From Pedobacter sp. (GTDB taxonomy: Bacteria > Bacteroidota > Bacteroidia > Sphingobacteriales > Sphingobacteriaceae), in contig JANXVH010000059.1 of assembly GCA_025351765.1 (NCBI GenBank), positions 1 through 64,000 of the forward strand: 64,000 nucleotides of DNA. The letters run 5' to 3'. Shown one piece after another: positions 35,939 through 45,060 of the stretch; the stretch's first letter is position 1, and each line of letters starts with the position of its first letter. The position numbers were made by a program, and so were the translations under genes. Below the pieces are notes generated by a model. It did no database searches and was not told the origin of the DNA. It worked only from the letters and a program-made list of their open reading frames with translations.

Positions 35939-37227
35939 CCATGTTTCTTTTTCATGGTCATTTTTGCTTTCTGACCAATTCCATAGTTATAGTCTTTTGA
36001 ATTACTTTCTTTCTTATCGTGATATGCTCCGCCACCCCTGGGAACTTGCTGCTCCTCTTTTGTGGTTTTAACTTTAGGAGCTTTAGCAGGTCTGTCAATT
36101 GAAAGCTCAGTTGGCAAATCAAGAACAGGGATTTTTGCACCTATAGACTGTTCAATCTTTTTAATATCAATCAATTCCATATCGGTCGCAAAAGTGATCA
36201 CAACAACCTCATCATCAGCTAACTTTACCACCCTACTTAAAAAAGCTTCTTTTTTCTCAGGAACTTCTAAATGAAATAAGTATGGTATCTCTGAAAGATC
36301 AAGAGAAGCAGGTGTTCCCTCATTTGCGACTATTAATATCCTGGCTTCAGGGGTTGCTTTAAAATCTTCTATATGATCAAAACCTGCCTCGTCAAAAAAC
36401 AAAGGATTTAGCACAGATATATCGCCGGGTTTACGAGAGGGTAAAGACTGTGCCAGTTTTTGCGCTGTTAAGCGTGTGTTTACAAAAACGACTACTTTCT
36501 GAAATACCTCATCATCACGAAGCAGTAAATCAAGTAAGTTGATTTTGGTCTTAAAATTGGGAACCTGATAGAGCATCAACTCGTGCGTTTCAGCCTTTTT
36601 TTCTCCCAAATCTTCAACTTCTAAAGTAGTGGGCAGACTTAGAAACTGGTCTATCATATTGTTCAGCTTTTCATGAACTACGGTAGTAAATATCAGATGC
36701 TGACATTTCCCTGCACTTCTTGCCAGTTCACAAACCGGCAATTGCATACCCTGCTTAACAATAACTTCAGCATCATCTACAATAAGCATTTGCAGCCTGT
36801 TCAGATTCAATCCAAGCTTTAAATATACTGCACGGGCCCTTGTAGGCGTAGAAACTACAATATCAACGCCCTCCAAAAGATCCAGCACCTGCTCTTCCAT
36901 ACCTCCTGTGCCATACATGCCAATAATACGAAGATTCTTGTTGCCACTCAACGCTTTAAATTGCTCAATAACAGCAAGAACACGTTCCTGGTCTGGCACA
37001 AGGATCAATACCTTTGGCGCCTCGTCAGTACTATATTTTAGTTTCATTAAAACTCCAAGCACATAGGTAGTTGTCTTTCCAGAACCTTCTGGGCCAACCG
37101 CAATGATATCCTGTCCACCAAGAATCCTCGACATACTTTTAGCCTGGATCTCTTTAGTGCTGAGATACCCCGCATCCGTCATGGACGAAACCAACTGCTT
37201 GCTTAATTTTAACTTCTCTAACGACAC
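35935..37227 (-). CDS. Degenerate DEAD-box helicase-like protein
   Basis: A 430-residue protein with two RecA-like domains of a DEAD-box helicase but decayed motifs. The Q motif region (STKEIQAKSM) and Walker A (GPEGSGKTT) are kept. Motif II reads VDDAEVI instead of DEAD, motif III reads TTV instead of SAT, motif V reads ASLDL and motif VI lacks the HRxGRxxR arginines. A Lys-rich tail ends the protein. It may bind nucleotide or RNA without unwinding. The start is GTG at 37227, with a TAAATTTG -7 box at 37255-37262. Confidence 0.8.
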   Translation of the reverse strand: MSLEKLKLSKQLVSSMTDAGYLSTKEIQAKSMSRILGGQDIIAVGPEGSGKTTTYVLGVLMKLKYSTDEAPKVLILVPDQERVLAVIEQFKALSGNKNLRIIGMYGTGGMEEQVLDLLEGVDIVVSTPTRARAVYLKLGLNLNRLQMLIVDDAEVIVKQGMQLPVCELARSAGKCQHLIFTTVVHEKLNNMIDQFLSLPTTLEVEDLGEKKAETHELMLYQVPNFKTKINLLDLLLRDDEVFQKVVVFVNTRLTAQKLAQSLPSRKPGDISVLNPLFFDEAGFDHIEDFKATPEARILIVANEGTPASLDLSEIPYLFHLEVPEKKEAFLSRVVKLADDEVVVITFATDMELIDIKKIEQSIGAKIPVLDLPTELSIDRPAKAPKVKTTKEEQQVPRGGGAYHDKKESNSKDYNYGIGQKAKMTMKKKHG

Positions 37228-37288
37228 GTTCCTGTATTTTGATTATTGTTGGCGCAAATTTACGCATTCCAAAAGCAAATCTATCTTA

Positions 37289-40200
37289 TCACCTAAAATT
37301 CCTTCCACCATGAAAAACTTCCTTTTCCCTATTTTCTTCCAAATCTCTAAGGTTATGCAGAAGTCCAGTTAGGTTAAAACAACGATTTACTACTACATGT
37401 ATAACTAAACCCTCTATCTGGACTTTACCCTCCACCATTAATAAGCGCGACTGTAAAATCTCTTTCCTGTATTGCTCAAATACCTTTTCCCAAACAACGA
37501 GGTTAGCAAAACCGGTTTCATCTTCAATAGTAATAAACAAAACCCCTTTAGCAGTTCCAGGCCTCTGTCTTACAGTAATTAAACCTGCAACCTTTATCCA
37601 ATCGCCATTTTTAAATTCAGATAACTGTGCAGTTTTGGTTACACGTAAAAGGCTTAATTGTTCACGAACAAAACTTACCGGATGGGCTTTCAAAGACAAA
37701 CCAATAGCGGCGTAATCTTGCACTACATGTTCTGCATCGGTCATTAAAGGCAGTAACACCTGTCCTTCATGCACGCTTTCAGAAGGCTGTCCTTCAAATA
37801 ATGCCACAGGTTTATCCTGCAAAGCAGAAATTTCCCACAAAGCCTCTCTGCGGTCGAGGTTCATCGAGCGAAAAGCATCTGCATCGCTCAGCTTTTCAAT
37901 AGTCATCTGACCAACTCCTATTCCATTCAACTGATTTATGCTCGTATAACCTGTAATAGGTCGGTTGTTTATCAACAAGCTCATATCTTCTTCCCCTAAT
38001 CCTGATACCTGTCTGAAGCCCAATCGCAAAGCACAGTGCTTACCCACCTTTTCTTCCAGGGTATTGTCCCATACAGAATGGTTTACATCTATGGGCCTTA
38101 CTGTAACATGGTGCCGTTCAGCATCTATTACAATTTGTGCAGGTTGATAAAATCCCATTGGCTGGCTATTAAGTAATGATGCGGCAAAAACATCAGGATG
38201 ATGACATTTAAGCCAGCTGGAAATATATACCAGGTGTGCAAAACTTGCGGCATGGCTTTCCGGGAAGCCGTAACTGCCAAAACCTTCCAATTGTTTAAAG
38301 ACACGTTCTGCGTATTCTTGTTTATAACCATTAGTGATCATTCCTTTAACCAACTTTTCCCGAAATTCACTCACCAATCCTTTGGCTTTAAAAGTAGCCA
38401 TACTCCGGCGCAATTGATCGGCTTCTGCGGGAGTAAAGCTTGCTGCGACCATTGCAATTTCCATCGCTTGTTCCTGGAAAAGCGGTACACCTTCTGTTCG
38501 TTCCAGAACTGCCCTTAACTCCTCCTTAGGATATTCCACGGGATCTATTTTATCTCTTCTGCGCAAATATGGATGAACCATATCACCCTGAATAGGACCT
38601 GGTCGTACAATAGCAACTTCTATAACCAAGTCGTAAAACTTTCGCGGCTTTAAACGAGGAAGCATCGACATTTGTGCTCTGCTTTCTATTTGAAACACCC
38701 CTAAGGTATCCGCCTCGCAGATCATATCGTATACTTTATCATCATCCTGCGGCACGTTTTCCAGAGTAAGATGAAGACCGTAATGCTGTTTTGCCAGATC
38801 GAAGGCTTTACGGATACAGGTTAACATGCCCAATGCCAGTACATCAACCTTTAAAATACCCAGTGCTTCAAGATCGTCTTTGTTCCACTCTAGCTGGGTA
38901 CGGGCATTCATACGGGCATTCATAACCGGACAGATATCAGAAATCTTTGTTTGTGTAATTACAAAACCCCCGGTATGCTGTCCAAGCTGACGAGGGAAAC
39001 CTATTAAATCTTCTGTTAATTCCAGTACTTTCTTTAATAATGGATCATCAGGATTTAACCCCTGACCAATAACCCGCTCCCGATCAAATGCTTCTTCTGA
39101 ATGATGCCAGATTGATCCGGAAAGACGTTTAATGGTATCCTCCGACAAGCCCATTGCTTTCCCTACATCCCTTATTGCTCCCTTATGTCTTTCCTGAGTA
39201 ACGGTAGCAACAATAGCAGCATGGTCACGACCATAGGTCTCATAAATCCATTGTATAATCTCTTCACGGCGTTCATGTTCAAAATCTACGTCCACATCGG
39301 GCCATTCATTTCGGGCATCAGACATAAACCTGGAGAAAAGCAATTTCGAATTGGCTGGACTTACCGGAGTAATACCAAGGCAGAAACAAACTGTACAATT
39401 CGCCGCAGAGCCTCTTCCCTGATGCAAAATTCCCAATTCTGTAGCTTTACTGGTATACGCAAAAATGCGCAGAAAATATGGGGCAAGCTTTCTCCGTTTA
39501 AAAAAGGACAGCTCAAATTCAATTTGCGATCTTATTACATCTGTGATCTTGTCGCCTAACATCTTATCTGCTCCCGCCCAGGTATGGGCGGCCAAATGTT
39601 CATCAGCCGTTCTTCCATCCGGACTAATCCACTCAGGCTCCAAATATTTTAGCGTATCCAAAGAAAACTGACAAGCGTTAGCAATTTCTTGAGTGCGTTC
39701 AATTGCGTCGGAATATCTACTAAATAACCTTCCCAGTTCTTCTTTAGGTTTTAAAAACCTTTCTGCATTTGCATGCAAACGAAACCCCGCATTGGTTATG
39801 GTACATTTTTCCCGAATACAGGTTTGCACATCCTGTAACTCCCGTCTTTCGGCTATATGATAATGTACATCATTAGTAGCCACCATAGGTATACCAAGAT
39901 TAGCCATACGGTGGAAACGCTTATCGTCGTTACCCTCATAAGAACGTGATGCAGATAGATATAATTCTATTCCAAAAACTGCTTTATATTCTTTTAATAC
40001 GACTTTAAAGTCATGATCAAAATCAAAACAACTATTGAGTGCAGCGGGAGGTATCACCATAAACTTAATACCTTCTTTATGGACATATACATCTTCTTTA
40101 TATAGCTCACATTTGCCTTTCTCTGTCCGCAAATTACCCAAACTCAACAACGCACATAAACGACCCCAGGCAGTAATATCTGTAGGAAATGCCAGAAGAC

Positions 40201-40420
40201 TTGGCCCATTTATTAAATCAAGCCGGCAAGCCGGAATAAATCCAATTCCGTGCACTTTTGCAGTTTGATGTGCACGCACTACTCCTGCAACACTATTTCG
40301 ATCCGTAACCGCAATCTTTGTGTAGCCGAGATCGGCAGCTTGTTTTACAAGTTCTTCTGGATGAGAACCTCCACGCATAAACGTAAAATTACTGGTAACT
40401 TGCAGCTCTGCATAATCCAT
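37289..40420 (-). CDS. dnaE2: Error-prone DNA polymerase DnaE2
   Basis: A 1043-residue C-family polymerase used for translesion synthesis. The N-terminal PHP domain begins with ELQVTSNFTFMRGGSHPEEL, the DnaE2 hallmark. The polymerase core contains GRGSAANCTVCFCLGITPV and the catalytic Asp pair in PDVDVDFEHERREE, then helix-hairpin-helix and an OB fold near the C-terminus. The start at 40420 is chosen over a frame start overlapping imuB. It is the third gene of an imuA-imuB-dnaE2 cassette (gap to imuB 5 nt). Confidence 0.95.
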   Translation of the reverse strand: MDYAELQVTSNFTFMRGGSHPEELVKQAADLGYTKIAVTDRNSVAGVVRAHQTAKVHGIGFIPACRLDLINGPSLLAFPTDITAWGRLCALLSLGNLRTEKGKCELYKEDVYVHKEGIKFMVIPPAALNSCFDFDHDFKVVLKEYKAVFGIELYLSASRSYEGNDDKRFHRMANLGIPMVATNDVHYHIAERRELQDVQTCIREKCTITNAGFRLHANAERFLKPKEELGRLFSRYSDAIERTQEIANACQFSLDTLKYLEPEWISPDGRTADEHLAAHTWAGADKMLGDKITDVIRSQIEFELSFFKRRKLAPYFLRIFAYTSKATELGILHQGRGSAANCTVCFCLGITPVSPANSKLLFSRFMSDARNEWPDVDVDFEHERREEIIQWIYETYGRDHAAIVATVTQERHKGAIRDVGKAMGLSEDTIKRLSGSIWHHSEEAFDRERVIGQGLNPDDPLLKKVLELTEDLIGFPRQLGQHTGGFVITQTKISDICPVMNARMNARTQLEWNKDDLEALGILKVDVLALGMLTCIRKAFDLAKQHYGLHLTLENVPQDDDKVYDMICEADTLGVFQIESRAQMSMLPRLKPRKFYDLVIEVAIVRPGPIQGDMVHPYLRRRDKIDPVEYPKEELRAVLERTEGVPLFQEQAMEIAMVAASFTPAEADQLRRSMATFKAKGLVSEFREKLVKGMITNGYKQEYAERVFKQLEGFGSYGFPESHAASFAHLVYISSWLKCHHPDVFAASLLNSQPMGFYQPAQIVIDAERHHVTVRPIDVNHSVWDNTLEEKVGKHCALRLGFRQVSGLGEEDMSLLINNRPITGYTSINQLNGIGVGQMTIEKLSDADAFRSMNLDRREALWEISALQDKPVALFEGQPSESVHEGQVLLPLMTDAEHVVQDYAAIGLSLKAHPVSFVREQLSLLRVTKTAQLSEFKNGDWIKVAGLITVRQRPGTAKGVLFITIEDETGFANLVVWEKVFEQYRKEILQSRLLMVEGKVQIEGLVIHVVVNRCFNLTGLLHNLRDLEENREKEVFHGGRNFR

Positions 40421-40425
40421 ATCAT

Positions 40426-41928
40426 TTAAGCAAAAAATCCGTGTAAATACCAATCTGACTGCTCATCAGTGTAATGCCCGGAGCGAAATATCCAATAACG
40501 TCTCCCTTCTTCGTCCTCGATCACATAATAATCTCTGTGAAGCCCTTTGTCTTCCCACCATGACCGCTCGATCCGTTCAGCATCATCTGCTTTTTTTACA
40601 ACATGGCGAACTCCTTTATAAACAAACAGCATTGGTGGGTTATCAGGCAATAAGGAACTTACTTCTATACGCTCAGGTTTTGGTAGTAGCAGGGATGGCC
40701 TAAGTTTATTTTTACACCAGGAAGTTTGAGGTTTATCGCCAAGCGAAGATGCAAGTTTAATAGATTGTTCTGGCCAATAACGCTCTTCGGGCAAGTACCG
40801 ATGTATCTTATCGGCACCAATTTTATTTGCCAGCGTATCTAATAACACCCCCAGACTGGCATCTTCCAATCCACAACCTTCAGACAGCCAAAGGAGTTCC
40901 TGCTCCATACTTGTATCTTCTACTTTGGGCGCCTCTAGTGTAAATAATTCAATTCCCAGTTGTGGCTTTATCAATTCTATTTTTAATTCAAATAACTTAA
41001 ATAAGTGACCTACATGAGTTGAAGGGCGATTACAACCTATTGATATTTGTATAACTTTTCCATCTACACGATAGCATTTTAAAACCGCGATACGGATTCC
41101 TTTCCCCTCAGAAACAAGTCGCTTGCACAAATTTTTCAGTAATTTTTTAATGGCTATTTCAATCCCCGTTCTGGTATTTATCGGCTCAAGACTAGGCAAT
41201 CTTTCCGCATAAGGTTCAATGGGCTGAATGAGTTCTAGAGGTTCCTCTTCATTTCCTAAAGCCTGATCTAGCCGCAATAAAAAATCCTTACCAAAACGTC
41301 TGCGAAGTGCAGAGCGGCTGATACTAATAAAATTTCTGACACTATAAAAGCCAAGCTTTTGCAAGCGTTCCAGAATAGCAGAATCTAAACGTAACGCTAC
41401 CGGATGTAGTGAAAGCAAAGCACTTTCTTGCCCCCCGGCTTCTATAATGGGCTTAATTTTTCCAAAATGTGCAACTGCCCATGCAGCACCTACAGTATCA
41501 GCAATAGCTCCTCTTACGTCATATCCTTTGGATATTAACCTGTTCACAATTTCCTTCAGGTACTTCCGTTCACCTCCCCATAAATGGGCGCAACCCGAAA
41601 TATCGAGTACCAGACTATCAGGTAAATTAACAGCAACCTGTGGAGAATAACGTATACACCATTCTCCAAGAGCAGTCAGTAATTTCTCATCATTGTCCTG
41701 TATATGTTCAATTACCTCCAAATCCGGAACAATTGCCCTGGCATCTGCCAATGCCATCTCTCTATAAATACCATGGCTTTCAGCTAAACTATTCGTAGCA
41801 GTAATCACTATTCGATTACAAATAGAAGCAGCAATTACAAAAGGCACATCTTTCAGTTCCGGTCTCTTTAGTACTATTCGATCAGTCAATAAATGACGAA
41901 ACCAAAGGGATAAAAATCGTTTATTCAT
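40426..41928 (-). CDS. imuB: ImuB, inactive Y-family polymerase adaptor
   Basis: A 500-residue Y-family polymerase relative that links DnaE2 to the beta clamp. The N-terminus (SLWFRHLLTDRI) and the LVLDISGCAHLWGGE segment align to the palm, but the catalytic acidic pair of active Y-family polymerases is not intact: DISG replaces the usual D-E. Little-finger-like and C-terminal regions follow, ending GRRYWIFRSGHYTDEQSDWYLHGFFA-type sequence. Its ATG shares one base with the imuA stop (TAATG), implying coupled translation. Confidence 0.92.
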   Translation of the reverse strand: MNKRFLSLWFRHLLTDRIVLKRPELKDVPFVIAASICNRIVITATNSLAESHGIYREMALADARAIVPDLEVIEHIQDNDEKLLTALGEWCIRYSPQVAVNLPDSLVLDISGCAHLWGGERKYLKEIVNRLISKGYDVRGAIADTVGAAWAVAHFGKIKPIIEAGGQESALLSLHPVALRLDSAILERLQKLGFYSVRNFISISRSALRRRFGKDFLLRLDQALGNEEEPLELIQPIEPYAERLPSLEPINTRTGIEIAIKKLLKNLCKRLVSEGKGIRIAVLKCYRVDGKVIQISIGCNRPSTHVGHLFKLFELKIELIKPQLGIELFTLEAPKVEDTSMEQELLWLSEGCGLEDASLGVLLDTLANKIGADKIHRYLPEERYWPEQSIKLASSLGDKPQTSWCKNKLRPSLLLPKPERIEVSSLLPDNPPMLFVYKGVRHVVKKADDAERIERSWWEDKGLHRDYYVIEDEEGRRYWIFRSGHYTDEQSDWYLHGFFA

Positions 41929-42674
41929 TAAGCGTGTTGTCCAATTATTAGTGGTTCTGCAAATTCGATTTCTGGTTTATCGTCAACAGCGACAAAACCC
42001 GCTGCTGTCCATTCCAGTTTCCAACTGTTTGGATTCCCATTTCGTACACGAAGCAGATCGACCCTCCAGCGTGGAGAACCTACACCTGGTAATCCGTCTT
42101 CCAAAGCACTAGGCAGCGAACTGATTTTCCATCTTGCTACACAAGTATTAGCTCCCAACTTACGAGGATCATTACGCAATAAAAACCCTGTTACTCCACT
42201 ACCTTCTATTGCTAATTGCAGTCTACGCGACTGAATGATATTAACCTCTCTTACTTCGGCAATCACAGCCGCCAATCCCTCGCATTTTAAGGCTTGCTCC
42301 ATTACCCAAAGCACTTGCTTTTCTTCTTTAGCGTCAATAAATATAACCCGTTCTGCCGCTACATTAAAAGCAGTTAATCCAGGAGGAAAAAGCTGCCTGG
42401 AAGTACCAATCCATAAGCAAACCCCACCCTGCAGCATAAGTGTTTTTAAAATTCCTGCAATAAATCCACTGCCTGCCGCTGCATTTTCCGGTTCTGTATT
42501 TAAAAATTCATGAATAGCTCCAGTTGGAAAAACGGCATTTGGAAATGCTGATTCAATAACACCCAGTCCAACTTTTTTTGCAGTACAACCTGACACAGAC
42601 TTATACCCCTGCAAAAGCATTATGTCTTGCTGCAGTTTATTAATGATATCTTTTTTAGTATTAAGCTGTCCCAT
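41928..42674 (-). CDS. imuA: ImuA, mutasome protein
   Basis: A 248-residue RecA/SulA-fold protein. The HEFLNTEPENAAAGSGFIAG segment and the QSRRLQLAIEGSGVTGFLLR segment are typical of the family, while a true Walker A is missing. Together with ImuB it enables DnaE2 to replicate over lesions. The ATG at 42674 is chosen because the longer frame begins at TTG inside the promoter leader. Two palindromes upstream of the promoter indicate repression. Confidence 0.88.
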   Translation of the reverse strand: MGQLNTKKDIINKLQQDIMLLQGYKSVSGCTAKKVGLGVIESAFPNAVFPTGAIHEFLNTEPENAAAGSGFIAGILKTLMLQGGVCLWIGTSRQLFPPGLTAFNVAAERVIFIDAKEEKQVLWVMEQALKCEGLAAVIAEVREVNIIQSRRLQLAIEGSGVTGFLLRNDPRKLGANTCVARWKISSLPSALEDGLPGVGSPRWRVDLLRVRNGNPNSWKLEWTAAGFVAVDDKPEIEFAEPLIIGQHA

Positions 42675-42687
42675 AGTAAACAATAAG

Positions 42688-42695
42688 CAAATATA
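42688..42695 (-). promoter_or_regulatory. -7 box (TATATTTG) of the imuA-imuB-dnaE2 operon
   Basis: TATATTTG matches TAnnTTTG and ends 13 nt before the imuA ATG. The first palindrome (42699-42711) sits directly upstream, in the promoter spacer. Confidence 0.55.
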
Positions 42696-42697
42696 AA

Positions 42698-42741
42698 ACT
42701 AATTAAATTAGTATTATGATAAATATGCTAATTTAATTAGT
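42698..42741. promoter_or_regulatory. Twin palindromic operator upstream of imuA
   Basis: CTAATTAAATTAG (42699-42711) and CTAATTTAATTAG (42728-42740) are each palindromic around one base, and together they form an inverted pair with centres 29 bp apart. The first lies between the -7 box and the expected -33 region, where a bound repressor would block transcription. A LexA-like or other damage-responsive repressor is the natural candidate; none is encoded in the window. Confidence 0.6.
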
Positions 42742-42829
42742 GTTTCTTGTGAAAGATAACCACCCTAAATCCAAATAAATACTATGCTAACGATCCATCT
42801 AAGCAAGCCCTTTTTTATAACTTGCAATC

Positions 42830-43438
42830 ATGGATCTATTCAATACACCATCCAATAGCCAAACAAACCTTTTACCAAATGATGGAATTGTAAATTATTA
42901 CGGTGTAATTATCCCAATAATTGATGCGGATCTATTTTATACTGCATTGCTGAAAACTATTAAATGGAAACCTGATGAAGCGGTTATTTTTAGAAAACAC
43001 ATCCTTACTAAACGCAAAGTAGCCTGGTATGCCGATACCAATTTTAAATATACCTATTCTGGTATCACCAAAGAGGCCTTAATATGGACCAAAGAGTTGT
43101 TGCAGTTAAAGAATATCACTGAGGATGTGACTGGAGAAAAATTCAACTCTTGCTTGCTTAACCTATATCATAATGGTGAGGAAGGTATGGCCTGGCATAG
43201 TGATGGAGAAAAAGACCTGAAAAAGCATGGCGCCATCGGCTCATTGAGCTTCGGAGTTCAAAGGAAATTTTCTTTTAAGCATAAAGAAACGAAACAGAAA
43301 ATAGACATCCAATTGGCGCATGGGAGTTTATTGGTAATGAGGGGTGCAACGCAGAGCCACTGGTTACACCGTTTACCACCAGCAAAATTAATTTCTAAAC
43401 CAAGGATTAACCTGACATTTAGAATGATCGAGAAATAA
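42830..43438 (+). CDS. AlkB-like 2-oxoglutarate/Fe(II) dioxygenase
   Basis: A 202-residue DNA-repair dioxygenase that would oxidatively remove methyl groups from 1-meA and 3-meC. The Fe(II) site is the HxD of MAWHSDGEKDL plus the distal His of SHWLHRLPP; the 2-OG-binding Arg pair occurs in KPRINLTFR. SLSFGVQRKFSFKHK forms a core strand. It is divergent from imuA, across the palindrome region, and ends 8 nt from the convergent GH76 stop. A weak -7-like TAACTTGC lies 5 nt before the ATG. Confidence 0.92.
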   Translation: MDLFNTPSNSQTNLLPNDGIVNYYGVIIPIIDADLFYTALLKTIKWKPDEAVIFRKHILTKRKVAWYADTNFKYTYSGITKEALIWTKELLQLKNITEDVTGEKFNSCLLNLYHNGEEGMAWHSDGEKDLKKHGAIGSLSFGVQRKFSFKHKETKQKIDIQLAHGSLLVMRGATQSHWLHRLPPAKLISKPRINLTFRMIEK

Positions 43439-43446
43439 GGTTGCCC

Positions 43447-44952
43447 TTACTTCTTAATCGGCAAAGTATTCATCAGCAACGATACCGCCGTAGATGACCC
43501 AAATGCCGATTTAGGTCTGCCTTCTGCTGTCCTTGTTGCCCACCTGGTTTGAATCAAATCTTGTGAGTTCCTGTTATTATAAGCCACTTTAGCATTCAGC
43601 TGAAGCCAGTCTACCAAATCTGTTTTCTTAGTGCTCATAGTATACATACGGGCATAACGGGCAAAGATCCCTTTGAAACCGGGTAAGTCATTACCTCCAT
43701 CTTCATTATCCATAGTTTTACCCTTAAACATTTCATTTCTGGCATAATGAGCTATCTTTTCAGCATCTGCAAGGTAGGCGGGATCTTTGGTGAAGGTATA
43801 AAGCATCACCGCGGCGCCGAGATAAGTTCCCTGATTGTAAGTAGAACTCCAGGTACCCACCCTTATTCCTCCTGTATTTTTATCCAGATCTACATTATCA
43901 TTGATCTTACCTGTCGCAGGATTAAAAAGGTAACTCTTAGACCATTTATACAAATCAATTGCTTTATCGTAATATGTCTTATCTCCGGTAGCTTGTGCAA
44001 GGTAACAAGCAGCAATCATAGCCGGGCCTTGTATACAGGCATTTTTTGAAGTCTTGGTTTCAAACCAGTTTAATCCACCACCATATTTATTGGTTAGCGC
44101 ACGGGCATACATCTTATCAAATTGCTCTCTCCCTTTTTCCAAATAGGTTTTACTACCTGTAAAAAGATAACCTCTTACACTAAAAAGTACCGCCCAGGCT
44201 ATGTCGTCATTAAAATTATTGTACATCCAGTCGGCCTTATTACGTGTAATAAAATTGGTATACATCGCATTAAATTTTTCCAGGTATTTTTTATCCTTTG
44301 TCACTTCATAGGCATCAAGAACTATTTCCATCATTTCTGCTTTATCCCAAAAGCCCCTTCCAGTTTCTATTTTATACTGGGTATACCAGGCTTCAAATAC
44401 TTTATTAGCTGTTTTTAAAGTTAATGCTTTCTCCTGAGCCTTATCTTTTGCAAAGACCCAGCTTTGAGAAGATATTGCAGATGACATGGCTACATTTATT
44501 TTGGCTCCATCCGTAATTACGTTGTTATAAATGCCCAATGCCATATCTGGTTTAGAGACGGGTTGTAATTGGAAACCCCCGTCTTTATCAGCAACAATTT
44601 TCCATTTTGTGTCGTTCCCCTTGTTCGTATCCTGCTGATCTACATTAACGGAATCGGCTGCGCTGGAAGCTACATGGAGTAGCTTTCCACTGCCAAGGTT
44701 AGTTAGCGTGTAAATGTCTTTTCCAGCATGTTTAACCATCCACCGTTGTGCATCAGATTTGGTATCTGTCCAGCAATCTACCTTGGCTCCGTTGTCTATA
44801 GATGAATTATGTACATCTAGCAGTTTGCCACTGTGCTTGGACTGGAGGATATAAATTGTTCCTGATTTGATGCCGGCCGTTTGTGCAAATCCGTATCCAG
44901 TAGTTAGGAATAGTGCCATTGTTATGGCGCTGGGTAAATAAAAAGGTTTCAT
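43447..44952 (-). CDS. Secreted GH76 alpha-1,6-mannanase with ricin-type lectin domain
   Basis: A 501-residue enzyme with signal peptide (cleavage near GFAQT). Residues about 28-170 form a beta-trefoil (ricin B-type) domain with three repeats of the Q-x-W pattern (AQRWMV, TKWKIV, SQSWVF). The (alpha/alpha)6 GH76 domain follows, with the catalytic Asp dyad D249-D250 in NNFNDDIAWA. It would cleave the alpha-1,6-mannan backbone of fungal cell walls; the lectin domain would bind the glycan. It is divergent from a second GH76 gene 108 bp away. Confidence 0.9.
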   Translation of the reverse strand: MKPFYLPSAITMALFLTTGYGFAQTAGIKSGTIYILQSKHSGKLLDVHNSSIDNGAKVDCWTDTKSDAQRWMVKHAGKDIYTLTNLGSGKLLHVASSAADSVNVDQQDTNKGNDTKWKIVADKDGGFQLQPVSKPDMALGIYNNVITDGAKINVAMSSAISSQSWVFAKDKAQEKALTLKTANKVFEAWYTQYKIETGRGFWDKAEMMEIVLDAYEVTKDKKYLEKFNAMYTNFITRNKADWMYNNFNDDIAWAVLFSVRGYLFTGSKTYLEKGREQFDKMYARALTNKYGGGLNWFETKTSKNACIQGPAMIAACYLAQATGDKTYYDKAIDLYKWSKSYLFNPATGKINDNVDLDKNTGGIRVGTWSSTYNQGTYLGAAVMLYTFTKDPAYLADAEKIAHYARNEMFKGKTMDNEDGGNDLPGFKGIFARYARMYTMSTKKTDLVDWLQLNAKVAYNNRNSQDLIQTRWATRTAEGRPKSAFGSSTAVSLLMNTLPIKK

Positions 44953-45060
44953 ATAGTTGCGTGTTAAGACACACGAATATAAGTTTAATAAAAATTTAAA
45001 TTGAATTACAGCCCGAATACTATGGTAACGATTTTGTAGATTTACCTAAAATGTTTAAAA

